Shown here in pieces: positions 23,297 to 35,744 of a DNA stretch of 64,000 bases. The DNA comes from Mytilus edulis (lineage: Eukaryota > Mollusca > Bivalvia > Mytilida > Mytilidae), in contig NC_092356.1 in assembly GCF_963676685.1 (NCBI RefSeq), positions 45,719,601 through 45,783,600 of the forward strand. The letters run 5' to 3'. Each line of letters opens with the position of its first letter. The first letter of the stretch is position 1. The notes under the pieces were generated by a model. The model was not told the origin of the DNA. It was given only the letters and a program-made list of their open reading frames with translations, and did not search any database. The position numbers and the translations under genes are program-made.

Positions 23297-26200
23297 CTGC
23301 AAACATAATGGATATTTATTGTATTGCAAACTTAAATGAAAAATATCATTAAAAAGATGTGACAAATTGTGCATTTCTTAAACAAGTCTATATATATGTC
23401 CCATAACATATACTAACTCGTCAATAGAGACCAGTGTCTAAATGAGATCACTGACCCTGATTATGGTATTTTGAGATTATGAGTCACGTTTAATTTGACT
23501 TAAACGATATAAAAAGTTAACCCTTGCACAACTCTGTACGGGACTTATTGCATGGCATGATGTGTGCACCCCAGTGTGTGCCATTTTTTCAAGTAACATT
23601 CGAAATTCCCGCCTTTACACCGATCGATCCACTCGGCATGCAGATCCTACCTATTTTATTACGGTTACCCCATTCGACACAACCTTCCTATTTTATGATT
23701 GTTAATTATCGTCCCAAACATGAATGAAATATTTTGCGACTGCATGTGCGTATGAAAGCAAAAACAAATTGGTAGACTGGGGAAAAGGTGGGACTTGAAC
23801 ACGTGACTTGAACGATGTTGTTAATTGGATAAATACAGAAATTATGTCTTTTGTGGACATTTTGGAGTCTTGGTATTTTTTCTTTGTTTACAATGATTAA
23901 AGCTGTATATCTACATATTTTTCATTTTGCTTCAATTATATTTTTGTCGAGATAATCAATTGATGTCGTCTCAGTTTGATGACTGACCAGCCTAGTTACT
24001 ACCTGTATATTGTTGTCTTTGGAGCTGTCGCAAATGTCTAACTGTCAATTCTAGTATATCAGCCTTTTCCATTTTGTTGTGTCTTAATCCCTGCAAACAT
24101 GAACACGATGAAAATATGTATATATATGTTTTAATATGACATCGAAAAGGGGTAACCAACTGTTTCGTTTAACATCATTCCTGTCGGCACTGCTCTCTAT
24201 CTTTTTAGATATAAAAGTCAGAGCCGCTAGGTCCCTAAATATGTCTTAAACCAATAAACGACACTTCTACTTCAGACACATTTCATTTGTATAAATAAGA
24301 TGTTTTAATTTAACAATGCTATTTAATCTTATCCCCTGAAAGCATAACCCGCTCCCATATAAAATATAATAAATGTGCTTAAACAGTTTGATGTTAAAAT
24401 AAACGTTTTATAATATCATAAATGGAAGCTACAGTGATGGCCTACGTTTTTGTTAAAAGTACAAGTAATTAATGAAGTGTTTAAAGAGAAGCTTTGTCTG
24501 ACCGCTAACTAAATTATTATGAGGCATTATCTGAAGAATATGAAATAAGAGCCCTCAAGTTATTGATGCATTCCGAAGTAAACACCATAGCGTGGGAAAA
24601 TTATTTTACCTTCGTTAGTTTCATACCTGATGTGTCGGTATTTAAACTCATTTTTTCACGATATTGCATTAGATATATTTATAATGAACCATAGCAATAT
24701 TTGATGTACTTTCAATATGTTTTTCCTGATCTGAATATTCATGATAGTGGGAAAACACTTTTAAATGTTATATATGAATATGGAGGCGAATTTACAGTAA
24801 AATGTTTGTAAACATGTTTCACGAAGAATGCTTCTAAGGGCCTTGCGCTGTTTTCTGCTATTTGTTTGGGTTGTTGTATCTTGGACTGGGAACAGAATAT
24901 CTAACAGAATATATATATATATATATATATGTTCTTTCTTCTGATCACATTCCTCGTTCCCGTTCTACATTCTTTGATTTCCTTAAAATTTAGTTTCCTT
25001 AAGTGAACTTAAAAAATATGGATATGGCACATGGGATAATCTCAAGTTCCCCTTTTCCTTGAAGCGTCTGTGCATGATTGTTATATATCACAGTTGTTTC
25101 GGCTCCAAATATTTTGCCACGTTAACTAGACAATTAAGATAATTTTTCATTGTAATCCCTTAGTGGTTCTCTGCCTTCAGAGGACAGTCAATCAGAAACC
25201 CACTCCGGACACAAAATACCAAAGCGAATTACTTTTTGTTCTACTCGAAATTAATTATTACTACTACTACACATGTTTAAATCTGGTCAACTCACTGTTA
25301 TAGAATCTATTGGATAGTGGTTGGGCTAATTTCATTATTTTTATACCAAAATGCCTTTTCACGCTATTTGTTAAATTCTATATATCTACTTTATTCATCG
25401 GAAACAAAATAATTCCATATATTTTAACAAAACCCATTTTTGGTGGTACATTAAAAAAAAACAATTGTACAGACACAATTGTACAGACGTTTTACCGTTT
25501 TCTTCGAATGAAAAACCTATACTTACTTCTTTTTTAATGACATCTAAAAGAAATGTTTTCAATTCTGTAAGACTGGCATTGATTCTTGCTCTTCTTCTCT
25601 TCTCCATGATAGGCTTAGAAGTCTATGTAAATAAAATATCAGAATAATTAAACTTTATGCTAACTAGCACTGTATGTGACTAACCCTTCAATATAACCTC
25701 TACAGTAGTTGCTCGTCCTTAACATGCATGAAATATTTGTCACTGGACAACCAACAATTAGTCAATCAATCTACGTTTTATGCAGTTGGATTTTCTACTT
25801 GATTCAATTTGTGCCTTTTTTTCATTTGTATACGTTACGATTAGTATAATTAAAGAATCGGTTGGGTATGCAAATCCTTAATGAGAGAGCAACATTTAAG
25901 TACAGAAATCTAGAGGTAACAAAACGGTCTTTCAAAAACAGATATAGGTATACATATAATATGCCAAGCTCTTAGTCACAATAAGTATAGACTTATGAAC
26001 AAATTGTAGAGAAACCATTAGTCATTCAAGGACAGTAACTCGTATGAGAGGACAACCGACAAATATCTCTAAACAGGCTTTTTTTGCATATCTTGTCTTG
26101 CTGATAATTCAATGTTTCTACTGTGTCCATCTACATCTTTTACAGTTTTCAATACAATATTGATTAAGCAAAAACGAAAAAAAAAATGATAATTTATTTT

Positions 26201-27119
26201 TAATGAATGCTATAGAGTGGACCAACGATTTCAGAATTATAGACTTATTTGTAGAACATGCCTTGTCAGGGTATTTTTTGTTTATAAAGTTTCTCTTTCT
26301 ATTATAGTCAGAAAAAAATAAGCGATAAAACACAAGTTTGGCTAGAACTATCATCTTAAAGCAATAACTTCTTAAAGATGTCGCCTAACGATTTTCGAAA
26401 TTAAACCTATTATTAGATCTTGTTTTGCTGAAAATGATTGCTATTTAATTTTCTATCTGTCCATAATAGTTTTCAATAATGTTGACAAAAACTTAAATAA
26501 ATATGTAACTAAATTTCTTCATAAAAAGGCAATAACTTCATTAAGGACAATAGATCATATTAGAAAGAGCTTCCTTTTATTTATTTTTTTAGTTTTCTGA
26601 AGACAGTTTTATTATGGCCGACAAGCTCTGAGTTGAAACCGTGGCTATTATTGATAATATGTTGACTGTAAAAAAAAGTAAACAAATAATTAAACCAAAT
26701 AAAGACATTTTGAGGTCTACAATTAACTTTTAATTTCTTATGCTAAAAAAGTTAAGTGTCCGTTGCATACGTCAAGCTCGCTCTCGTCACGTGTCTAAAC
26801 TAAATCTGAGTTCTAAACAAATTGCACATACATTTTAAAGAAAATCGCGCGTATGGCGATCAAAATCATAGACATTGAATCGCTGGTATTTTTTAACATG
26901 AAATAAAAATGTAAATTCAAATCCAAATTCCAAGTTTGACAAAAACACTAAAATATGAAGAAAAAAAAACGACGCTCACTGAAAATGTTTAAGACAAATA
27001 TTACATACCTTTCGCCTGTCAGGTGCAGAAGATGAAACTTTGTCTGTCTCTTTATCTAAATCTTCGGTCATTTTGTCTTGATTCTGACTTGACCCTACTG
27101 TATCATTATTATTATTCAT
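22296..27119 (-). CDS. Hes: HES/hairy-family bHLH-Orange transcriptional repressor, four exons
   Basis: Nuclear DNA-binding repressor of the hairy/Enhancer-of-split family, usually a Notch target. Exons on the minus strand are 27119-27009, 25613-25527, 24090-24003 and 23296-22296, giving 428 residues. Residues 36-93 form the bHLH domain: the basic region carries the family-specific proline ([12 protein letters not shown]), helix 1 is in exon 2, and helix 2 ([19 protein letters not shown]) is in exon 3. The Orange domain covers about 108-146 ([17 protein letters not shown]). A long Ser/Thr/Asn/Gln-rich tail ends in WRPW, the Groucho/TLE-binding motif. Introns of 1395, 1436 and 706 bp have donors GTATGT, GTAAGT and GTAGTA and acceptors TAAG, TGCAG and TGCAG; phases are 0, 0 and 1 and join cleanly. 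The ATG at 27119 is the first in frame; a second in-frame Met is at codon 17. From memory, the intron positions match vertebrate Hes1. The HES subtype is not resolved. Confidence 0.95.
24003..24090 (-). CDS. Hes: HES exon 3 (loop end and helix 2)
   Basis: 29 codons plus one base, starting [14 protein letters not shown] and ending RQLQRQQYT. The acceptor is TTTGCAG and the donor is G followed by GTAGTA. The leftover G joins TT of exon 4 to make Val96. Confidence 0.92.
24591..24598 (+). promoter_or_regulatory. Candidate RBPJ/Su(H) site in HES intron 2
   Basis: CGTGGGAA is a full consensus match inside intron 2. A near match, AGTGGGAA, lies 155 bp away at 24746. Five or so full matches occur elsewhere in the window, so chance is not excluded. 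Confidence 0.22.
24909..24930. repeat. (AT)11 microsatellite in HES intron 2
   Basis: 22 bp of pure AT dinucleotide. Confidence 0.95.
25527..25613 (-). CDS. Hes: HES exon 2 (basic region and helix 1)
   Basis: 29 codons, from [12 protein letters not shown] to LLDVIKKE. The acceptor is CTAAG before CCT (Pro) and the donor is GTAAGT after GAA, so both ends are phase 0. The open frame continues past the donor into intron, so a frame starting at the internal Met and running to 25395 is not the real product. Confidence 0.92.
26788..26793. promoter_or_regulatory. E-box CACGTG in HES intron 1
   Basis: A palindromic CACGTG within TCACGTGT in intron 1. HES proteins bind E-boxes and N-boxes and often repress their own genes. 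A single hexamer is weak evidence. Confidence 0.18.
27009..27119 (-). CDS. Hes: HES exon 1 (N-terminus)
   Basis: 37 codons, starting [11 protein letters not shown] and ending SSAPDRRK just before the family proline. It is acidic, Ser/Asn-rich and low in complexity. The donor GTATGT follows an AAG codon (phase 0). It is too short to stand out as an open frame and was found by extending the basic domain upstream. Confidence 0.88.
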
Positions 27120-27358
27120 TTTCCATGAAATGAACAAGTCAAATACACTTTTTCATTATCTTACATGAAATGCAACACTTGTTCTGTCTTATAAAACTCT
27201 TTTCAAAATATGTTTTTCATTTATGTCAATCAAACCATATCTTATGTAAAAGTTAAAATAATATTGTTATCTCATTGGACAATGTAATGGAATGTATTTT
27301 CAATATGCATATTTGTATATTTTACTTCGAAATGGCACGCGACAATATGTCTTCAAAT

Positions 27359-27366
27359 TGTGGGAA
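27359..27366 (+). promoter_or_regulatory. Candidate RBPJ/Su(H) site upstream of HES
   Basis: TGTGGGAA matches the RBPJ/Su(H) consensus YGTGRGAA and lies 240 bp upstream of the HES start codon. Vertebrate Hes1 and fly E(spl) promoters carry such sites. There is no second inverted site at the 15-17 bp spacing of a paired site. A CACGCG class C (hairy-type) site at 27336-27341 is close by. The functional role is inferred. Confidence 0.4.
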
Positions 27367-27911
27367 AACCACGCCCCCTCAGTGAAGAAATGAACACCTG
27401 TTTTACCTGATGAATACCGTTACAGATAAATGGTTCAGAACGGTGAACACAGAAGACTCGTTTAATGGTGTTACTTTATCTGTTATTAGTCATTAGACAA
27501 ATTCAAAAACAAAACATGCCTCCGTAGGTACCGAATAATTTGTTTCAATAAAACATGTCCTTAAATTTGCAATAATAGAAAGAAACTAATATTATTAAAC
27601 TTTTTTTTACCGTACAATCAAATCCCACAATCAATCTTGATTAACAGTTTCGTCCATACATGTATAAGTCATCAAAACCAAGATCGGAATGAGGGTCGGA
27701 AGACTGTAGCTATTTTATTAAGTGGATTTTTTCAACTGGTCGTTGACATTGCTTATCATTGAATAGGTCATGATCATAAATTAACTGTTTACTAAACTTA
27801 TTACTTTTAAATTGACATGTTCTTAGTATTTTCTACCCGGAAATAGAGTAACTTCAAGTTAGGCGTTTCTGCTCAAACTTTCGGAATGGTGAGTCCTAAA
27901 TGCTATTCAAC

Positions 27912-28200
27912 ATCGTATTTTATTTGTCCGTTTTAACTATATTTTATTCGAGCGTTATTGATGCTCTTTAACTTTGTATTTAATTTATTTTGCCGTTTTA
28001 ACTAACTTTTATTCGAGCGTTACTGATGCTCTTCGACTTTGTATTTTATTTTGCCGTTTTAACTATCTTTTATTCGAGGGTTACTGATGCTCTTTAACTT
28101 TGTATTTTATTTCGCGTGTTATTGATGAGTCTTGTGTAGATGAAACGCACGGCTGTCGTATAAAATTATTAACCTTATATCTATGAAGAGTTTATATACA
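27912..28200 (+). repeat. Family E with a 61-65 bp tandem expansion
   Basis: Three tandem copies of a unit with CCGTTTTAACTA (27928, 27993, 28054), TTTTATTCGAGCGTTACTGA and TGCTCTTTAACTTTGTATTT. It is followed by the normal E end GTCTTGTGTAGATGAAACGC. Lies about 800 bp upstream of HES. Confidence 0.82.
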
Positions 28201-29250
28201 TTTTTATAATAATTTTGTTTCAATATAATCGTGTTTGCTTCTAATTTGAATTTGAACACACACCTTATATGCAAGTTTTTTAATGAAAGACACAATTAAA
28301 TGTTATTGAAACTTAATATTTTGATAATTATGGTACTACATGCGCTTGTTGACGTTGCTGGAAAGAGTCATTTAATGGTTCATAGTGCGTGAACTTTTCC
28401 TACTAATGAGTATCATATCCAGGTGTTAATGTGCCTGTCTCATATCTATTTGTCCTATGTTCCCGACACAAGCACGCACATTTACATGCAACGGGGTGAA
28501 ACTAGCTTTGTAACTGAATACTTCCCCCTTTTTCGTTTTTTTTTTATATTTGTAATATTGGAGTCAATTTGGTACTCGTGCTAAACATTCGCTTACTCAT
28601 GATGGTAAATATACGACACAGCATGTGTTGGCGATAGTCTAACTTGTTAATTGCCGCGGATAGAATTGGAAAAATATAAATTACAACTTATTTAGCATTA
28701 TTCAAAATAGTATTTAATTTTTAGTAATAAATCCATCAACATAGTTCACAAACGATTGGCTCCACCGTAAAATCTTATGAATTAAACCATTTAAATATTT
28801 TATTTGGGGTCAGTTATATGATAAATGTTTACTTAATGTACAATATTAAATTCTCAAATCTTGTCTTTCTAGTGTCTTTCCCACGCTCTCAACATTTCAT
28901 TTAAATCATATGAGAAGATGAAGTAACATCTCTGTCTGTTATATTAAATGCAGTAAAATATCTTTTAAAATATATTTACATAATATTAAGATTTTTTTAC
29001 TGACAGATACAAGGTTTTACACTTGAATAATTATACTTAACATTATGTATCACACAATGTATGTTTATATTTATGCAATATATCAATTTACAGAAAAGTC
29101 TATATTTCATGTTATTATGTACATGTTTTAAAAGAAAACAGATGCGTTTTGTATGTCAAAAGAATTACAACCCAACAACAACATACAACCAAAAAACAGA
29201 CATTTAGAGGTCACGTTACAACTATGGACCCGGTATAGTTTATCTAAACA
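28201..29250. other. No gene seen
   Basis: AT-rich upstream region of HES. One full RBPJ-type consensus is on the minus strand at 28878-28885. Nothing else was recognised. Confidence 0.45.
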
Positions 29251-29254
29251 TTAA

Positions 29255-29870
29255 TGTTTTTTTTTCTCTTACAAATTGTGACTCGGATGGAGAGTTGTCT
29301 TATTGGCACTCATACCACATCTTCTAATATCTGATGAAGCAACAGTTTAATCCATATATTGGGGCAGATTAGTTCAATTAAATTAAAATATGTATTGCTA
29401 CATTACTAAAACCTACAAAAACAACAACAATATACAATATTTGAGTAAAAACTTCAAGAGTTCCATGTCCTCAGTTCTAATGATGCTTATAAAAAGGACC
29501 AAAGCTTATATACGACCTAGGATAAAGGATATATGTCATTTTATATATATCCGTTGAACTTATAAAAGTAAAATAACAAAAATACCGAACTCCCGGCTAA
29601 ATCAAAAATGGAAAGGCATGGCAAACTAACTTTTTAAAGCTCAAACATATCAAACGAATGGTTAACACCTGTCATATTCCTCTATCGTGTTTTTTTTTCT
29701 TTTGCTTTAGGCGTTCCTGATGCATGCAGGTGGGTCCTGAGATGCGATTCGGACGCAATAGGTTTCTAAAGTAATGTTTCCGTTTGTTTACCCTTATATT
29801 CATATTTTATTTCGATTGTACTTCATCGAGAAAGTATATCCTGTATATGCTATGTTAATCAACTAGAAAA
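29255..29870. repeat. Dispersed repeats: family D end (29255-29330), family F (29560-29870)
   Basis: The D end reads GAGTTGTCTTATTGGCACTC before ATACCACATC. The F piece, reversed, has CGAACTCCCGGCTAAATC and ACCTGTCATATTCC and runs into the module shared with 7440-7587. Confidence 0.65.
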
Positions 29871-30980
29871 ATATATTAATCGGTATCTGAGTCAATTTAC
29901 TACCAACTTGCAAAACTTTTTTGTTAACGTCATTGTCAAATTAACTATTAACTGCAACTTTGTTGTTGAAGTTCTTTTTATATTTCCATGCATGTTTTCT
30001 TCAATTTTTCAGTCAGTTGTGTTGCATGTCTGTAATATATTTTAAACAGTTTTGGTACTTGGTCCCAATTATTGTCACATTAGCCTTTTGTGTCTGTTTG
30101 TGGATTGCTGACTTAATTTTGTCAATATAACTGAACTTTGAACAACTGTTATACGAATGGGAGGTTTAGCAAGCTATAAAACCGGGACTATCCCATCATT
30201 ACCTACGGGAAATGCATGTACTAAGCCAGGAATGTGACTGTTGTTTTCCACCTGTTCTATTGGTTGATAACATTCGATTTTGTAAGTACTTTTTTACTTC
30301 CCCTTTCTGAATTTATCTTTGGAAGGCGGCATTTTGTCATAATTTTTTATTTAATTTTTCAATAAATTAATATTACTTGTTTAAAATTAAAATTTAAAAA
30401 ATAATAGAATTTCATCTTCAATAAGTATCACTTATTGTAAAATCTATCTTCTCTTCTCTTGGTATGTGAAGATATTTTCTCTTTTTTTTATTCCTCAGTA
30501 GTTGTCGTTTATTCTAAATTTTCTTTTTAGTTTTCTAAAAATCAGATACTTTTCTTCTAGAGCACTTCTTCAATATGTTTATGAATATTACAGTTAGTTT
30601 ATTGTTGTCTATTATATATGTTTGTTTATTATTATAACTAAATTTTTCATAAAAATGCTTCATTTATTTTGTTTAATACATTGGAATATTATGTTGCGTA
30701 TTACCTTTGTATACATTGATAAGTGTTGAGTATGCAATTCTTTCAATTTAATGAACTTGCAATACTCGATCAGTCATTGATTAATCTTTAACTAGACAGA
30801 TTCTTGTACCCCACAGAGGTACTGTCTGCGGACAGTGGTGTCGAATATTGATCATTTTCCTTGTAATAAAACATAAACATGCAAACATGTCGAAACACAG
30901 ATGCAGTTTGTGCCAGGGAGGTACAATTTATAATGTTTGTTATATATTCACTGAAACGAAAGTCATAATAATACTAAAAA
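29871..30980. other. No gene seen
   Basis: Very AT-rich; no coding signature or repeat shared within the window was found. Confidence 0.5.
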
Positions 30981-30984
30981 TAGG

Positions 30985-31830
30985 CCTGTAAAAGGGAAGA
31001 GAAAGATGCCAAAGGAACGTTGAAACTCGTTGAAAAACTAAGTAGAAAATAACCTGACAATGCCATTTCTAAAAAAGAAGGAAATATTAACAGACAAGCA
31101 CCAGTACACGACACACAACATAGGAAACTAAGGAATAAACATCATGACCCGATCAAAACCATAGGATACTTTCAGGTGCTCCGGAAGAGTAAAATCGGCA
31201 TGTGACTTCGCCATTAACTGATATTAAATAAACTCATCATAGATACCAGGACTAAATTTTGTTTATACGCCAGACGCGCGTTTCGTCTACAAAAGACTCA
31301 TCAGTGACGCTTGAATCCAAAAAAGTTAAAAAGGCCAAATAAAGTACGAAGTTGAAGAGCATTGAGGACCAAGATTTCTAAAAGTTTTGCCAAATCCAGC
31401 TAAGGTAATCTATGCCTGAGGTAGAAAAGCCTTAGTATTTCAAAAATTCTAAATTTGTAAACAGTTAATTTATAAATATAACCATATCAATGATAATTCA
31501 TGTCATATATCATTGACAATCAACTAAATATCATCGATTTGTCGTTAATGCATATGAAATATCATGAATTCCTGTATAATTTGCATAATCTGCTTCCCAT
31601 AATTGAATTTTATGCGACTGTCATAAAAGTGAGAGGTATAGATAAAAATACAACCAGTTTTAATCCACCATTGTCTACATAAGAAAAAAGTATGTACCAA
31701 GTCAGGAATATGACAGTTGTTATATATTCTTAAAATGTGTTTGAGCTTTTGATTTTGCCTTTGATTATAAACTTTCCTTTTTGAATTTTGCTCCGAGTTC
31801 AGCATTTTTGTGATTTTATTTCTTATTATT
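30985..31830. repeat. Dispersed repeats: family C (30985-31200), E reversed (31215-31430), F (31655-31830)
   Basis: C: ACACGACACACAACATAGGA and TTTCAGGTGCTCCGGAAGAG. E reversed: CGCCAGACGCGCGTTTCGTC. F: TTTTAATCCACCATTGTCTA and ACCAAGTCAGGAATATGACA. The frames at 31500-31805 are shadows. Confidence 0.72.
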
Positions 31831-32604
31831 CTGCTTTAACTTGTTGTCAAGTCTTCCTGTATTTTTTTTTTTAAAGTAAACCATTCTTTCACAAAGCTAC
31901 AAGTCATGTGCTACATACATAACCAAAAAAAAATGAATTGAATTTAATATGTGACAGTTTCAGTTTTATTGACAAATACATTGACGGCGTGAACAAAGCT
32001 GAGTCCACAAACTTAACATCTTCAAATTACTAACACCATTTACGACGTCGGCATTTTCCTCCAGAAAACAAGCGCGTAGCGTGAAAAAGTCATTTCTTAA
32101 GATTGTAACATACTAGCTGGACATTTAAAAATTCAGGTGTTCAGTCTGTACTATCGAATCATTAAATTATGTTGCAGATTATTTTAAACCTCTGGTTATG
32201 CACATTTGGAATACCAAGTTATTTTGAAAATAAAAAGATTGTCATTACATATTTTTCTTGTCGATTCTTCCATTTCGATTATTAGTCCTTCCAAATTACT
32301 ACTTCTTACACATAACAAAGATCATTCCAAACTTATCTACCATGATCGCTTTTGATTTTTTTTGCGATGAATTTCGTGTGATGTCCGAATCCGAACAATT
32401 CTATTATACGAAAATGCAGGAAAGTATGTTGAGTTTGTATAAGTTTTAGGTCAAAAACTCTAATTTATGCTTATTTAATGTTACAAGTTACACCGTATTT
32501 TTGCCGTTTTCTATATGCCCGTTTCATGCTTTATAGATTAAATTTTAATTAACCTTACTAGTAATGTGGATTTTAATGGCATGCATTCATCATTTTATCA
32601 TAAG
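31831..32604. other. No gene seen
   Basis: AT-rich; nothing recognised. A short frame at 32258-32449 is not supported. Confidence 0.45.
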
Positions 32605-33390
32605 ACAAGAGGCTGTCACAACGACAGCAAACCGGATTTATTAATATTTATTTGTGTCCTGGCAATATCACAAGAACCATTACTGATGAATGGTGAAAGT
32701 GAAAATCGTCAATATCAAATTTGACCTCCATTTTGTCATCAGTATCAACATATTAAAATTTGAAAAGCTTAGATTGAATGGTTCATGAGTAAATGCAACA
32801 ACGTGAATGGAAACGCCATTTTACAATCTTTCAAGAACCATAACGCCTGAACGGTAAAAGTCAATATCGTCATTATTGAACTTGACCTCTATTTTGTCAT
32901 CAGTAACAACATATAAAAATTTGGGAAGCTTTGGTAAAACAGTTCATGCGTAAATGCACGGACACAACTGAAAACTCCATTTTGCAATCTTTCAAGAACC
33001 ATAACTCCTGAACGGTAAAGGTCAAAATCGTCATTATTGAACTTGACCTCCATTTTTTCATCAGTAACAACATATTAAAATTTGGGAAGCTTTGGTAAAA
33101 CAGTTCATGCGTAAATGCACGGACACGACTGAAAACTCCATTTTCCAATTTTTCAAGAACCATAACTCCTAAACGGTAAAAGTCAAAATCGCCATTATTG
33201 AACTTGACCTTCATTTAGTTGTCAGTAACAACATATTAAAATTTTAAAAGCTTTGGCTGAACGGTTCATGAGTTAATGCACGGACAACATTTGATTGCCA
33301 CCCGCCCGGCCGCCCGACTGCCCGGCCGCCCGCCGTACATCCCCAAATCAATAACCGACATTTTTGTCACAAAAATCCGGTTAAAAATTC
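32605..33390 (+). mobile_element. pearl/HINE-like non-autonomous element with four 161-bp units
   Basis: Left end: a hairpin GCTGTC/GACAGC (32612-32628) followed by AACCGGATTT (32630-32639). Right end: the exact inverse AAATCCGGTT (33373-33382). Between them are four tandem units with period exactly 161 bp (CAAGAACC heads at 32671, 32832, 32993 and 33154), then a GC-rich tetranucleotide-like tract of CCGN units at 33302-33340. Core repeats of about 160 bp plus a tetranucleotide microsatellite and subterminal inverted repeats are the layout of bivalve pearl elements. Assignment to that class, and to BIV160-type repeats, is from memory. Frames at 32900-33515 are shadows. Confidence 0.8.
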
Positions 33391-34760
33391 TTATTCCTAT
33401 TCTTATTCAAAAATATTTTAAACACGGTTGTATAAAATTATTTAAAAGGCGCATTATACAGTTGCCGTCAACTTTATGCACTTTATTAACAAGGTACTGG
33501 CAGTATCAGACTTAAGACCTAGAACTGTCCATGAAATAAATTAATAAAGAACAAGTAAACATGATGAATGGTTAGTGTTCAGCGGATAATTACTCATCGT
33601 CAATGTGGTTTCCAACAGGACAAACAAGCAGTTCAACACTAAAACTTTTAAGATTTGATAAATGAATTATTAAATGTCACTTAAAGTCATATGAAACGAG
33701 TTTCTGGTCATTATCATGTTAAGGAAAATATTGAACCAATCCATGCATATACACTAGACTATGTCATCTGTTTACGTTTTTTTTTATTCATTTTCATTTC
33801 GTATTGTATAATCGACTTAAAAAATGTTCATCCATTGATTGTTGATCGAAAACTGTGGCATTTAAATTACTTTTGAGGTTTAGTAACGGAGTTTACCATG
33901 TTTACCTATCCTGGCATTGATACAAAAAAACTTATCGTAGGTACCATGATTACAATTAAGAACGCCGAACCAAGTTACTCATCAGTGACGCTCGTATAAA
34001 AAAAGGTCAAATGAAGTACGATGTTGAAGAGAAACAGTCAACACTAAATCACGAAGCATGTGAAAATTTAGGGTTTTCACTAGGATTTTTAGGGATTTGT
34101 CATTTTTTGCCAACAGTAATAAAAAAAAAAGACATTTTATTGCAATGTACAATATCAGGTTAGTCTCCATGACATAATAAAGCAATGCAATGACATTAAA
34201 TTTAGATTCTTTTTCTATAAAATGATCATATTATGTTCAGTTTATACAAAATATTTCTGTCTTGATGCATCTTTGGAATCACCAGTTTTGAAAATGATGA
34301 GTCCAGACAGATTTTCATGAGTACGGACTCATGGACTTGCCTTAAAAAGAACACTGAAAGTAAGGGAGATATTACAGCGATGTTAACTTATTTATGGTAT
34401 ATTGTCCATGGGTTCTTTTAGCTCTTCAACTTCATACTTTATTTTTTCTTTTTAACAATTTTTGATTAAATCGTCACTGATGAGTCTTGTGTAGACAAAA
34501 CGCACGTCTGAGGCAAATTTGAAATTTCCATCTTGATATCTATCATGAGTTTGATTTGTTAGTAATAAAGACTTCGTCATAAAACTTGTTCATTCATCGC
34601 GGTTTCCCCTCGTACTTGCGGTTGTCAAATGTGTAACAACAGAGAACATGGTTAAGATCAATGAATACGGAAAAGTTGTCGACCTGTTCGAGTACGGGAG
34701 GACAATAACCCATTAGCAGTACATTAGTGACATTTGGATTTTCTGTTAAAGGAGAGTAGT
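33391..34760. repeat. Mostly unique sequence with two family E pieces
   Basis: E modules lie at about 33960-34040 (reversed; TACTCATCAGTGACGCTCGT) and 34390-34560 (GATGAGTCTTGTGTAGACAA, GCACGTCTGAGGCAAATT). The rest shows no gene. Frames at 33691-33876 and 33982-34185 are not supported. Confidence 0.55.
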
Positions 34761-34764
34761 AACA

Positions 34765-35440
34765 CATGTTTTACATGTCCTGTTCCAAGTCAGGAATATG
34801 GCAGTTGTTATCAAATAGTTCTATATGTTGGCGTTTGCTTTGCAGCAGTACAGTGTTTCTGTTGTTCCATTGTTTTCATCTAATAGTTTACCTCTGTTTT
34901 GGTTAATGACCCGGATTTGTTACTGCAAATCAATTTATAACCATTGATAAGCGGTATACATAAAATCATAAAATTACTGAACTCCGAGGAAAATTCGAAA
35001 CGAGAGTCCTTAATTAAATGGCAAATCAAAAACTTAAACACATTAAACGAATGGTGGATAACAACTGTCATATTCCTTACTTGATACAAGCATTCTTATG
35101 TAGAAAAGATGGATTGAACCTGGTGTTATAGCTAGCTAAACCTCTTACTGGTATGACAGTCGCATCAAATTCAATTTTATTGACAACGATGCGTGAACAA
35201 AACAAACAGACATAATATTATTAAGTAAAAATGTCAAAAATAGGAATACAGCAGTCAACATTGTGTTATAATCTTAATCACTAACAGAACAAACAAATAT
35301 GTAACAAAGAAGCACCAAATGGAAAAAAGACCAAGCATATTAGCAAACTTAAAGACAAGAATACTCAAATTTACTATAGTACAATAACACAATGCCGGGA
35401 TGGCTAATATTGCCTTTATATGTTTCCAATCAAATATACA
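34765..35440. repeat. Dispersed repeats: family B (34765-34960) and family G copy 3 (34960-35405)
   Basis: B: TTCCAAGTCAGGAATATGGC and GTTCCATTGTTTTCATC. G: matches 7600-8060 and 14640-14945, with ATGGATTGAACCTGGTGTTA and AAACAAACAGACATAATATT. The minus frames here are shadows. Confidence 0.7.
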
Positions 35441-35744
35441 AAACACGATATATTTTTTTTTTTTGGTTTTATTTTATTCGCTTTAATTAGAAGTTTCAAA
35501 TGATTGTATGCCTGTAAGAATTTATCATTATCTTTTTGCGAGGTCTAAACCTTTTAGGTGCTTGTATCCCACTTGACTGATTTATCTTAATTCAAAGAAC
35601 TCATTAAATTGTCTGTTTTTTTAATACTTAATTTAATATCTAAATTGTCGTTTCAAATATTCATTTTTTTAAGTAACAGGCATTTGGCTGAAACTTTATT
35701 TTAGTTTATTAAATTCTAATTTATAGAATACCATGCAAAAAATC

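Noticed and set aside
23002..23352. 116-codon plus-strand open frame
   Set aside because: It is the antisense shadow of HES exon 4 and extends into the intron; no independent features.
32900..33515. Frames of 79-104 codons
   Set aside because: Shadows of the 161-bp tandem units and the GC-rich tract of the pearl-like element.
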